A stretch of 64,000 nucleotides of DNA from Scleroderma bovista. Its lineage: Eukaryota; Basidiomycota; Agaricomycetes; Boletales; Sclerodermataceae. Shown here in pieces: positions 37,522 to 47,851 of the stretch (position 1 is its first letter; each line of letters begins with the position of its first letter). The translations under genes were made by a program, and so were the position numbers. The notes under the pieces are model-generated. The model did no database searches, was not told where the DNA came from, and worked only from the letters and a program-made list of their open reading frames with translations. The stretch lies in NCBI GenBank assembly GCA_037178675.1, contig JAYMGJ010000126.1, positions 62,001 through 126,000 on the forward strand, written 5' to 3'.

Positions 37522-40500
37522 TTACCGCTTCTCCTTGACAAAGAAATGCAGCATCATATAGCTCGCAACTGTAAAGCTCACGAAAAAAATTCCCAACAGC
37601 GAGATATTCGGCCACCAGAATGACTATTCATCAATATTGTCCTCAGTCCGGTTCTCATACTCGGTAAGGAACAACATACCTGTGCGCGCAGTCCGAAGAT
37701 GGACAAGATAGTCGCAGCGGGTACGTCCAGCTCGACACCATACTACATAGGCGTGATCAAAATCGTCATCTGGCTGAAGGGCAACTGGGAGAGAGGACCG
37801 ACCTTGATCTCTTTGAGTTGTAGATATCGCAGCTCATTCACAGCGAGCGCTTCAAACGCAGCGTGGAAGAATGAGATGGTGTGGAGCCACCGCAGCGCCG
37901 GAGTGACCGTCTCGCGATTAATGAGGAGACCCGTGAAGAGAAGGCTAGTGCGGTCAATTGATATCAGTACGAGTATCTCAAGAACACTCGAGAGCTTACT
38001 TGAACAGCATAATAAGGGTGCCCACGAGGCTTCCCACACCTGTGCTCTCGAATGAAATGGAGAGTAAGAGTATCACGCTTGCGGTGGTAAGGTTGAACAG
38101 GACGAGTGTTAACATGAACTTCCAGAAGGCGGGAACAGTGGGCACGAGGCCAACGAGGCCGTAGATGATGCCACCATACACGAACGGAGGCACAAGGCGC
38201 AGAGGAAGAATGTCAAACAGGACCTGCATAAAATGAGTGAGAACAAGAGGGACAATCCACTGCACATCCTCTCTACCTTTGAAGTAAAGTAAGTGAATGT
38301 CGAGTAATACCCATTTGCACTGTATTATTTCAGTATCCTTCCAAACCCGTGCGCACCAGTTCACACTCACCGTTCCCGCATAAACAGAATTCGTTCGTTG
38401 GCAAACAGCCCGAGACTCGAGAGACACGAGAACCCGAACAAAGCAAGCGTGAAGAAGAATATCCCAAGTCTGTTCTGGAACCCTGCAATGTCGTTGGTGA
38501 CATGGTGGAAGAACAAACCACAGATGACTGTATCCAGACAGAGGGGCATCAGCTCACATCTCGCTGCGGACATGAATGGAAAGTAACTCACGCGCCAGCG
38601 CAACACTGCTCGTATAATGTGCAGTCAGCAGCGCAGGATCACGATACAGATTCTTAAACGCCCGCCCACTCAATATCCTAAACTGAGTTCCCCAACTCGC
38701 GCGCTGCCGTCCGCGCAACATACTGGTCTCCGTAGTGATATCTCGCATTTCATGCATATCTGCACGTGTACCTTCGAGCCCGATCGTGCCGTTTGATGAC
38801 CATGCAACGTTGCCTTCGTCTGGAGAGGGACCTCCATACGCACGATACACCGCGTCGAATTCGGCACGCATCGATCGAGAAGTAGGTGTTGCTTCGTATA
38901 GCGCAACAAGTTCTGCGAGTCTCTGCGGTACAGAACTGTTCCCAGCATCGTTGCGGTACCCTCGCACAGCATCGAGTACTTGGGACGTTTTTCTGCGGAT
39001 CGTGGACGAGATAGAAAGGCGCCGGGAGCCTTGTGATGAGGGTGATGTGCGCGTCTGGAGTTCGGTCCCATCCACGTCGCCCGTGCCGATACCGATGCCA
39101 GTGCCAGAGGTGGAGGCCATCAACGCGCATTCCTCGTCCGCAATGAGACCGGGTGTATCGGGCGATTCCGCACCAGGTGACGTGACCGTATCACTCGACA
39201 CGTCGATGCAGGCGTTCACTGTCAAGTCAACTGTCGCAGTGTTAATGGAATTAGCATGAACGTCGATCGTGCACGAGGTACGAACGACGCACTAAGGTAG
39301 TCTGCCATGTTGAATCCGGCTGGGCATCCCTTGCCAATGTCTTCTAGCCACTCATCGACACCTTGTTTCTCATTCGTGCCAGCGCCATCACAACCACCCT
39401 GATCCGTGCCAATACCACCTTGATCCGTACTGGCGCCCCTGTTGTCACACCGAATCCCGTTCACAACTCGCCCGCCGCGCATCGGTCCAGACCACACACA
39501 CCGCCCACGCGCGAGCACAATCAGTTCATCAATGAGTGCAACAATCCCGCTCCTCGGTTGATGAATCGTAAGTATGACCGTGCGGTTGTATGTACGCGCA
39601 AGGTTTGACAGGGCTTCGATGACAGACTGTGCATTGTAAGCGTCAAGACCTAACAAAGATTGCAGTGTTCAGCCCCCCCAAACCAGCGCTCGTGCCACTG
39701 CCCACTTACCGCTCGTTGGCTCATCCAAAAACAAAATTGATGGACTGGTGACCAACTCACAAGCAATCGACACTCTCCTCTTCTCCCCTCCCGAAATCGA
39801 CCGTTTCCCACTCCCACCGACCCTCTTCCCAGCAATACCAGCAATACCCAACTCCTCCAATGTCCCCATCACACGTGAAATTTTCTCAGCTTCACTCATG
39901 CTCCGTGGGAGTCGAAGCAGTGCAGAATAGAGAACGGTTTCAAACACGGTTAACGTGCTCATCAATGTATCTTCCTGGTCTACATATCCACTTACGCGAC
40001 GCATCGCACCTGCAGTGGCAACACGCCCATTGAGTAGCGTCGTACCACCCACAATGCCCTTTTTAGTGCGGTGCGCGAGAATGTCGAGTAACGACGATTT
40101 TCCACTACCACTTGCACCCATGATCGCAGTGATTGTACCTGGGCGGGAGATACCCCCGATATTCGACAGGATAAGTTGACCATTGGGAAGGGTGTATGAG
40201 ATGGATGAGAAATGGAGTGTAGCGGGTACATGTTCGGGATGGGACGTATCAGGGGGGAGGTGGATTGGCCCGGTTCTAGCGAAGGACGTGGGACGGGTAT
40301 GTCCGACATACCAGAGACCTGGCGTGCGTTTGCGGGAAAGGGGTTATGAGGATGGCGACGAGGAGAAAAGTAAGAGGGGCGTACCAGCGAGAGTGACGAC
40401 GAATATCAGGCCTGCGCCTGCACTGCTCAGTGCAACCCACTTCGTATTATCAGGTTTAGCTGGGCGCTAAAGTCGTTACATAAGCATACTCTGCACCCGA

Positions 40501-41767
40501 ATAATTGTATACAATGGACACACTTTATAGCCCGGAACCTGTGAAAAATGCAGACATTCCCCACCTTCACAAGTGAGAGTGATATAGGCATCTCCAAATA
40601 TATCATTGATGAGTTGATTCATAGCGGGCTCTTCAAAGCGACAATCGTCACCGGTTTTACAGCTGAACTTGGCAGGCCCACGAATTTCCTCAACAAGGAA
40701 GTCTGAGATATCTGTAGGGAGTGATCACATGTTCCCATGCAGGCAAGGAAGAAAAAATGGGAACACACCTACGCTTCCGTCCTCTCCACACAGGAATCTG
40801 CCAGGTATACATTTACATTTAATCCGCGCACACGCATACAGGGTGGTATCGATCTCATATCCTGTTTTCTTCTGGGACGTGCATGTGTCAAGGGCACAGT
40901 AGAATGATTCCTGTTGAGCGGTCCAGAACTGGAACGAACACGACGAGGTTGCGTTGTCGCAGCTGAATGTGACCTGTGGGGGTCTGTCTGGAAGCATGTC
41001 GAGGATCTTACGGTCTGTAAAGTCACGACGTCAAGGGAAGCGGGCGGACGTTGCAAAGGTGGAGGACGTACTAGTGATATCACACATCTGGTGGTTACTG
41101 AATACAGTCTCTCCCCCTTTGTGGCAGGTCATGTTCGCAACAGATTCGTCATCCACCCCACTGCGCACTCCGCCTGGTAGGGGAAACCCAATGCATGCAT
41201 CATCAGTTTGGCAAACTGTTGATTATCGCATTGTCTTAAGTGATTCTTTGCATAGAGAAAACGCGCCGCACCATTGCAGTTTATGCCTCCCCATCCTTCT
41301 TTACATTTACAAGGCTCGTCTCCCCTTAGTGTTCTATGATCACCGTCTGCAAGCGAATCGCATTCTGAACCATGCACGTCATCCTCATTCTGGTAAATCC
41401 CCTCAATGAAAAATGAAGACGTACGAGGCGTTAGACAGTCAATTCCTCCCCATCCTGGCGGACATTTGCACTGTCCATCGTATTCATTGCAGTTCCCGAA
41501 CTGGCCGCATGTAAAAGCAGGTAACAAACAGTTGAAGCACGGCGGGCATTGTTCTGCAGGAATGCGTTAGAGATGCAGGGTTAGTGTTGGCTGCGATATT
41601 TGGGGATACCTTTGGGTGGTACGAGTGACTGGAGGAGAGTTAGTATGATGACCAGACCCTCGAGAAACACACACCGATACACCAGCGTTATTCCATGTAG
41701 CATTGCTTGCTAGTGCAGTCGAGGCTGAAAGCAGCCACGACACTGCGAACATCTGATCCCGTCGCAT
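37522..41767 (-). CDS. ABCG transporter, ADP1-like, with extracellular EGF-like region
   Basis: ATP-driven half-type ABC transporter of the G (WHITE) subfamily, resembling yeast Adp1; its substrate is not known. The start at 41767 gives a signal-peptide-like [21 protein letters not shown] Cys-rich lumenal or extracellular region follows with EGF-like repeats ([32 protein letters not shown]), then a first membrane helix near 40400. The nucleotide-binding domain is complete: Walker [21 protein letters not shown] (Q-loop), signature [11 protein letters not shown], Walker [15 protein letters not shown]-loop TIHQPRS. A long Ser/Thr-rich linker (residues about 600-760) precedes the ABC2-type membrane domain with about six helices, ending LHFFVKEKR. 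Introns are numerous; one early exon is 19 nt (SLVPPK). Confidence 0.92.
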
Positions 41768-41959
41768 GCTGGTCGAACAGACGAGCGTGACGAAAGCAGA
41801 ACTGCGGGGGGTCGTGTGAGTACTGACTTCCATTCTGGGATATTAGATAACCTGTGCTCGCCACGGACAGGTCCGGAGGTCTTCGTTCCGTTTCCTTCGT
41901 TCTTTTACTTACTTTTTTCACTCCACGTACTCCAAGTCCATTTCTTTCGTTCTTTCAAC
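41768..41959. promoter_or_regulatory. Short divergent intergenic region, ABC transporter / cytochrome c
   Basis: Only 192 bases separate the start codons of the divergently transcribed ABC transporter and cytochrome c genes, so both 5' UTRs and promoters must overlap here. CT-rich tracts precede the cytochrome c start, as is common at fungal transcription starts. No specific factor site was identified. Confidence 0.55.
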
Positions 41960-42506
41960 ATGCCCTACGCTCCAGGCGCGTCCTTCTCTCCTTCTCTCTT
42001 TTTTAAATGGGGGGGGGCTGATGATGAATCACAGGTGACTGTGCAAAAGGCGCAAGCTTGTTCAAGACGCGCTGCGCGCAGTGTCATACCCTTGCTAGCG
42101 GCGAGCCCAATAAAGTCGGTCCCAATTTGCATGGGTGTGTATATTTCGAGTATGAGCATATCGTCCTTCGGCTCATCTTCTCCCAGGCTGTTTGGGCGCA
42201 AAAGTGGTACTGTCGAAGGGTTCTCATATACCGCCGCCAACGTCAACAAAGGCGTCATTTGGGACGAAAATACTCTATTCGAGTACCTCGAAAATCCGAA
42301 AAAGGTGACCTTGTCTGGCCTACTAGTGATGGTGAAACTTAAAATCATTCATCGAATTCTTAGTACATTCCCGGGACGAAGATGGCGTTTGCTGGTCTCA
42401 AGAAGGACAAGGACCGTAATGACCTCATCGCGCATCTTAAGGAAGCGGTACGTCTTTATCACTGAGACGGCAGCCCCCTTCTTACGGTATTTGTTAGACT
42501 GCATAA
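41960..42506 (+). CDS. CYC1: Cytochrome c
   Basis: Mitochondrial intermembrane-space electron carrier between complexes III and IV. Five coding exons: 41960-41975, 42035-42131, a third from about 42184 to 42303, a fourth to about 42448, and a 9-nt last exon 42498-42506 (Thr-Ala-stop). About 108 residues, the normal length. The haem-binding motif CAQCH follows LFKTR. Other conserved features are [43 protein letters not shown], and the axial-Met segment KMAFAGLKK. The first intron (41976-42034) would start with GC rather than GT, because only the junction after CCAG restores PGDCAKG. No other start codon or donor makes a full-length protein. Confidence 0.95.
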
Positions 42507-43540
42507 TGTCGTGTCCTTGGCTATGGTTGTAGTACCCATATGATAGCATCCTATATTGACATAATATTCATAGACAGACCCCCACTCAGATAGAAATATG
42601 GTGAACTCTTTAAAGCCAATCTCAGTCACTACATACTGAACCCACTCTGAATTGGCTCATGAAGCTTGGGTGATGCCAGTTATAATTTTTGGTGAAGGCT
42701 CCAATTGCGTGCTTCCCCTGAATGCTATTCTGCAGTTGAAGTGCTCCTTCATTGGATAAAGGTCTCGCCCGTCTAACTCCGTCTAACTCGTTGCCAGGTA
42801 CATACATAGGCATATAGCAACTGCTTTCACCCAGCCAAAGAACTTGCTTCCCTCGTCTTTCGCGGCTGTCTGCAGCTCGCTCTTAAGCTTTTCAAATCGT
42901 GCTGGTATTGTATTGTATTGCTGCAACTTTACCCATAGCGTTTGTTCTACCTCCACAGGCTTACTACTATCCCTGGACTAGCGTTTGCAGCCCATGTTAC
43001 TGGAACGGCTTCGAAGAGCGTGGTACCTCCCGCCATGATGTCGCAATATCTTGAGGCACAACAAGAAGTGCTTCAACACCATATACGTGCACCACGACTG
43101 TGCTGTATAACTTCGCGGTGCGGAAAACACCCTCTAAATAGCCTCGAAGCACTCATTCCTTGCTTCCCCATGTCACCACCCTATCGATGTGTGGCAAACG
43201 AAGCGAAGAAAGTCGTTGCCGTCACCAGTTTTATCGAACCAGGAGTGAGGGTCCTAGTCGTGGCCAGAATGCGCATGCGTGGTCGTCTGGAAGAGTTGGC
43301 GGAGAAAAGCCACAGGTCATTCGAGGAGGTGTTATTCGCACAGTTTTGGGTAGGTTGCAATGTGCTAACTCTTTCACAGCCATGCAAATCGAGACCTCAT
43401 TGGTCACTTCGGATCTGGACAGGACAGCCTTCAAAGCGGGTGTAACAAACATTGATGCTCAGATGGAGTCCCTTGAGCTCTTTTCTCTCACGGAGCTTTC
43501 CAAAGCTCACCGTGCGAAGATATCAAGCTTTGCAGTGGTA
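42507..43540. other. Intergenic, with unassigned plus-strand frames
   Basis: The plus strand at about 42942-43530 holds several overlapping open frames with coding-like stretches (for example TAMQIETSLVTSDLDRTAFK followed by a donor-like GTAGGC), but no family was recognised and no start-to-stop model works. This may be a remnant linked to the decayed locus at 43541-44225. Confidence 0.35.
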
Positions 43541-44225
43541 GGCGGTTGTTTGAGGAAATTGATTCACCACCTCACGATCACTCCCAAATGGGTCAATTGG
43601 CCACTGGTCCTGCTCAACCAACTTCACACAACCATCATTTCTACTGAGAACATTCGCGTCACGTAAATCGCCACGGACAAAACCCTCATTTTGAAACCTG
43701 GAAACGAGCCGTGGTCAGTCTTCCAACGTTCAAAGTGCTCCGAGATGCAATTGTACTTGGGGACGGGGACTGCGTCAGCCATATATTCCATCGCGACACC
43801 ATGCCAGCTGCCAGGGAGACGTTTATATGCAAGTAAGGCGGGGGCATGGCCAGATTTAGTGCAGAAGCCATGCAACTTGGGGAAATATCGACGCACAAAC
43901 TTGACAAGAATAGGTTGCCGCCATGCATCGTCGCCACATATAATCACCGACCAGGCAAACGTGACGTGGTCGGTTATTATAGGTGGCGACGATATGGTCA
44001 ATGAATAGTTCTTTGATCTGAAATTCGAGGAAATCTGTTGTTACCAACTAAACAGCTTGGAAACAGCGGGAAGGCGAATGTCGTTGAATACTCCCATGAA
44101 GAGCTGGTGATGGGGTGAGTCTTCGAAGATACGGACTTGGAGGACTGAGGCAGCCATAATGGCTCGATAGAGGGCATCACGATCACGACCTTCTGATGGC
44201 CTGAGCGGATGCACGACAATGCCGA
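43541..44225 (-). pseudogene. Decayed kinase-like (APH-fold) gene
   Basis: A minus-strand series of frames matches the kinase-like proteins common in Agaricomycetes. In order: RPSEGRDRDALYRAIMAASV, then DDAWRQPILVKFVRRYFP, then ALLAYKRLPGSWHGVAMEYM, then GFVRGDLRDANVLSRNDGCV. The last corresponds to the catalytic H-G-D-x-R-x-x-N-V-L motif, here with Arg in place of His. The segments lie in different frames without adequate introns between them (shifts near 44030 and 43700). The usual Asp-Phe-Asp-Trp metal-binding stretch after the catalytic loop is replaced by EQDQWPID. No start codon or complete model exists, so I call it a pseudogene. Its origin might be a recent duplicate of a functional gene elsewhere. 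Confidence 0.6.
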
Positions 44226-45140
44226 GGTAAGACTAACAAGTCGAAACTGGGTATCAGGACTCAGCATAACATAGAATTTGGCATCCGGCCCTAGATGGAG
44301 AGAATAATCAGCAAGGGTCTACCTCCAGTACTGCCTAGTCTAAGTAGCCTTCAAAGGAGAAAGTGATCAAGAGTAATATTTTATTTAATTCTGCCAGTTG
44401 TTGTCGCGTAATTTTCTTTTCTGTCAGGAATTATGCTTCTCAACGTGTTTTCTGATCCTAACCAGGGCGGGTCTCGAAACTGCCATTTTGACTATGGATG
44501 GAGACTAGACCCTTGAGTCTTCTGTATCACTGAGTGTACAGTTTGGATCTACGTTTCCGCCTAATGCGGTTGCAGAACGTGGTGCCAATTCAAAGGATGT
44601 GCAAGTGAGATGTGTCGTGCTCTGTTGTCATACGCAGAGTGACATGGCTTTGAAAGACTGGTAGATGAAAGACTTAGGAGAAACGTCCCGACTAGATAAA
44701 GGCAACGAAAGCTCCATAGTAAAAAGTTCTTGGCCTCTGTTAGCAACCTCCACTTCATGAGCCGCATCTAGAGTGCTTACCTAGACTCGAATGTTCTTGT
44801 ACATCAATCCCACGGAATTGGGTTTAACACAGAAGATCCATTTAGCTGTCAGTCCTTGCGAATGCTAGTATTTACAATGAAGTAATGCCTGATCCTCCAA
44901 TGGCCTAGATACCAGTAAACATCAGCAACAGTCGAGGGAAGAGCTCTGGGTGCGAATGGAGGAACGTGATGTCAGAGAATCCGTGCTTAGCACTACAGCC
45001 GGTCATTTGGTCACCCGTCTTCCCGAAGACGACCCCCACAAGCAAACCAAGTGAGGGAAGTTCCGAAGAGTCATATGGCCCCGGCGTCTCTCATCATTTG
45101 GCTTAAAGACGCAAGAAGCGTAGCTTACCTCATTACACAA
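44226..45140. other. Intergenic, no supported gene
   Basis: Mostly 3' flank of the palmitoyltransferase gene. The short minus-strand frame 44561-44767 has a hydrophobic stretch but no partner exons. Confidence 0.45.
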
Positions 45141-46617
45141 CTATTGAATTTCCTCATCCTCGTCCTCGTCATCTTCGTCAGTGAGTTCTTCGCCTTCTCG
45201 CACGCCATGGTGTCGCCTCAGACCGTCCCGGCGGGCCCAAGAGAACCCATCAGTATACGACATGGTCCGAAATGGTAGAAGTAGCGTATATAGAGGACTT
45301 TGAGACCAAGAAGTTACGACAGTGAATACTAAGGGTCAGCAGAGTAAAGACTTACTATCGATGTTGGCCAATATTAAAAAAGAGGGCGAGATTCTTTCGC
45401 TTTCTGTAGGAGGAAGTGTAAATTATCGCCGTTCGAAGGGTCTAGTTGAACTACCTACCCCAAGTCATAAGAATTTACAAAAGCCTGAACATGTTACTTG
45501 GCAGCAGCACTCGAAAACACAAGGTAAATACACTTACTTCCCCTCGTTCCTTTGCGATCTTGCGATAAATTTCATGATCCTGTGCCTCCACCGATGTCTC
45601 TCCCTTGGAAATGCTCCAAATGTGCCAAAGAAGCATAATGAAAACTGCCAAACAAAGGACAATAGAAAGCATGTAGCTCATGAGGAAACAAAAGGCAGGT
45701 ATAGCATGCGTCCAGGGCTGTATTTTTCAGTGAAGTGTCAACACCTCGAGCACAGTGAATTCAGGACATACGACATTGGTCATCCCCATTGCGTCGAACG
45801 CACGAGGTAATCCCAACACACTGAAAAGAAAGGTGGACAAGACGAGGTACACCCTGCTGGATATTGAATGGGGCCATCGGGAACACTAAATAATCACTCA
45901 CATGAACAGGACGAAATGACGTTCATTGTGTAGACCAACACATTGATTGATCCCTATACTGCTTGAGCACATTACAAGAGATTGGTGATATAGACCCACA
46001 CTGTAGAGTTTCATCATCATCATCATCATCATCATGCGACTCATTCTTGGGGGGCGCACTCACAGGACAGTGGTGATCAAATTTAAGCACGCATTTATTG
46101 CATATGCGACAATGGTGGGCCCTCTCCAAGAGCGCTCATGAGCCTGACTGTAATGGGCGCGGAGCAAGACTGTACCTCTGGGCGCATTTCGCCGCATTTC
46201 TTACAACGTGTCATCCGTGCCTTTACCATCTCCGCACTAGAAAACGAGGACTGACGATGCGACGGAAGCGCCCACAAAAGGCCCGATCCAGGGAGTACCA
46301 GGGGATCACCAACGAGACCAGGCGAAATGGTGCAGACGTAGTAATAATGCATAAACATGTTTAGAGCGACCAGGGTGCATGCTGGCGTTGTCAACCATGG
46401 AAATGGTAAAGTGGGCCGCACGATCGTGACTGATAAGTTCTGGTAAACAGGATAAACCACTGGTTAAAGCTAATGTTAACTTACAAAAGCTGAGGGTGCC
46501 CAAGGATATGAGAATGATGGCGAGAGCCACAAACCATGGGCCTGCTGCGCCCGTGATACGGTCAGCAAGGCTCTCTAAGCGTCTGAAACATCGGAAAACT
46601 CGACGGGCGCAAATCAT
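45141..46617 (-). CDS. DHHC palmitoyltransferase (one-base lesion at a splice junction)
   Basis: Integral membrane protein S-acyltransferase. The start at 46617 is followed by two hydrophobic helices ([36 protein letters not shown]). The Cys-rich domain reads [20 protein letters not shown], then [11 protein letters not shown]. After an intron come [17 protein letters not shown], a third helix, [20 protein letters not shown], then [34 protein letters not shown] and an acidic C-terminus ([18 protein letters not shown]) with a TAG at 45141. The conserved Trp after DHHCP is missing: the donor follows CCT and the only useful acceptor exposes GGATC, so the join is off by one base. This is a sequencing error, an unusual splice or an inactivating change. 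Everything else looks intact. Confidence 0.85.
46012..46035. repeat. TCA trinucleotide microsatellite (8 units)
   Basis: Perfect TCA repeat inside the intron immediately after the DHHC motif of the palmitoyltransferase gene. It lies close to the junction where a base appears to be missing; repeat-associated slippage or assembly error is a possible cause. Confidence 0.9.
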
Positions 46618-46863
46618 TGGAATGCAGCTCCCCGATGTGACTTCTAGTAGAAGCGGGCCTCGAGAAAGGCAGTTGCACAACGGTGCCCTCGGCGAAAAGA
46701 ATGGAATGGAAATAGATTGGCTGCCAGCAATTCAATATGTATGTTACGTAAGTTCAGACTCGGGTGCCCGTCTCAGCCCAAACTTAACCTCAGCATGGAC
46801 ATTAGTACTTACTGTTTGACAGAAAATACAGATGCCACCTCCTGAGCTATTTATTATATTCAA
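46618..46863. other. Short spacer
   Basis: Upstream region of the palmitoyltransferase; no other signal seen. Confidence 0.4.
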
Positions 46864-47323
46864 CTATTCCCATTCCAGTTCCCCACACAATTCTTCAGCT
46901 TCAGGAGTGGGTGTGGACATATGGAACAACCAGCTGAAACATGAAACCACTGGCTCAACTTCATCGACTACCGACTTAGCTTCATCCTGCTTCGAAACTG
47001 TTGGCTCGGCTTCATCGACGTACTTAACCGTTACAGCTCCGTCTCTCGTCTCAACCCTCAACTCATCAGGTGCCCATTCTGCCAACCCAGTTCCAGAACC
47101 AGACGCGACAGACGGAAAATCGCCAACGAAGTATGTCTTCTTCCCACCCACTGCACCCAGCATCATACAGTTGTGCAATACCTCGGCTGATATTGCGCAC
47201 TTCCTCCATGTAGAGAATGCGATAGTCCCATGGAATGAACGTGGGATGAACACAGTTGTGAGTTTGTCTTGAGAGACAAGGTCGAGGGAGAAGGGGTGGA
47301 TGTTGTCAATTGCGTGCTGACTC
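46864..47323 (-). pseudogene. DUF7330 C-terminal exon, probably decayed
   Basis: The minus-strand frame carries a clear DUF7330-like sequence: VFIPRSFHGTIAFSTW near the N-terminal side, KKTYFVGDFP in the middle, and DELRVETRDGAVTVKYVDEA before an acidic tail ending CGELEWE. DUF7330 proteins are widespread hypotheticals in Agaricomycetes with repeated R-D-G-A/S-V blocks; their function is unknown. The frame opens after a TGA at about 47338 and an acceptor-like CAG at 47323, but the upstream exons expected for the family (further R-D-G-S-V repeats) were not found. I treat it as a truncated or broken copy. Confidence 0.6.
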
Positions 47324-47341
47324 GGGTGTCAGTGTTCATTT

Positions 47342-47851
47342 TCAAGAGCAAGACCTGGTACAACGCACAACTTTAACAACAAGCGATCCATTCCGCGAAC
47401 CCACATGCATCCTTGTTCGTCTCATCCACTCGTCTCCTCTCTCACGCTCTACGATATTTGCGGCGCACCCGGTGTCGCAGCGGATGTCACGTCGACACTC
47501 CGTCTGAGGTACATTTGTCATGTTCTGCGCATCCGAAACCGTGGGGAACATTTTCACGTTTGGATATTTCTGTGAATAGGTTGTGGGCGTCCCTCATCCA
47601 ACCCTCGACCTTCAAAGCGACATCATCGCCGATTAGTACGAAGTAATTGCATCCGTCCTGCCAAGCTCACTGTGTGTACCGAAACCAAATAGCGCATACA
47701 TGTCCGCGTGGTTGGGCGCAAACTCGACGACGTTGACTATATTCTTTGATAACAGGACAGCCTCAGCGACGTTTATCTTGTTCCCGTCACGCCTCCTGAG
47801 AAAAGCGTCAACCATCGTCGATGGCAAGAGTCCAAAGCGGAGACCATCCAT
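47342..47851 (-). pseudogene. Unidentified frameshifted ORF
   Basis: The minus strand reads a coherent stretch ending YALFGFGTHSELGRTDA. With a one-base shift at about 47640 it continues as YFVLIGDDVALKVEGWMRDA and GFGCAEHDKC before a stop at about 47490. Both halves look like one protein family by composition and continuity, but I cannot name it. The frameshift and early stop suggest a dead gene; a sequencing error is the alternative. It may or may not have belonged with the adjacent DUF7330 exon. Confidence 0.4.

Noticed and set aside
46832..47272. Plus-strand frame of 146 codons opposite the DUF7330 exon
   Set aside because: Antisense shadow; the minus strand carries the recognisable family sequence.
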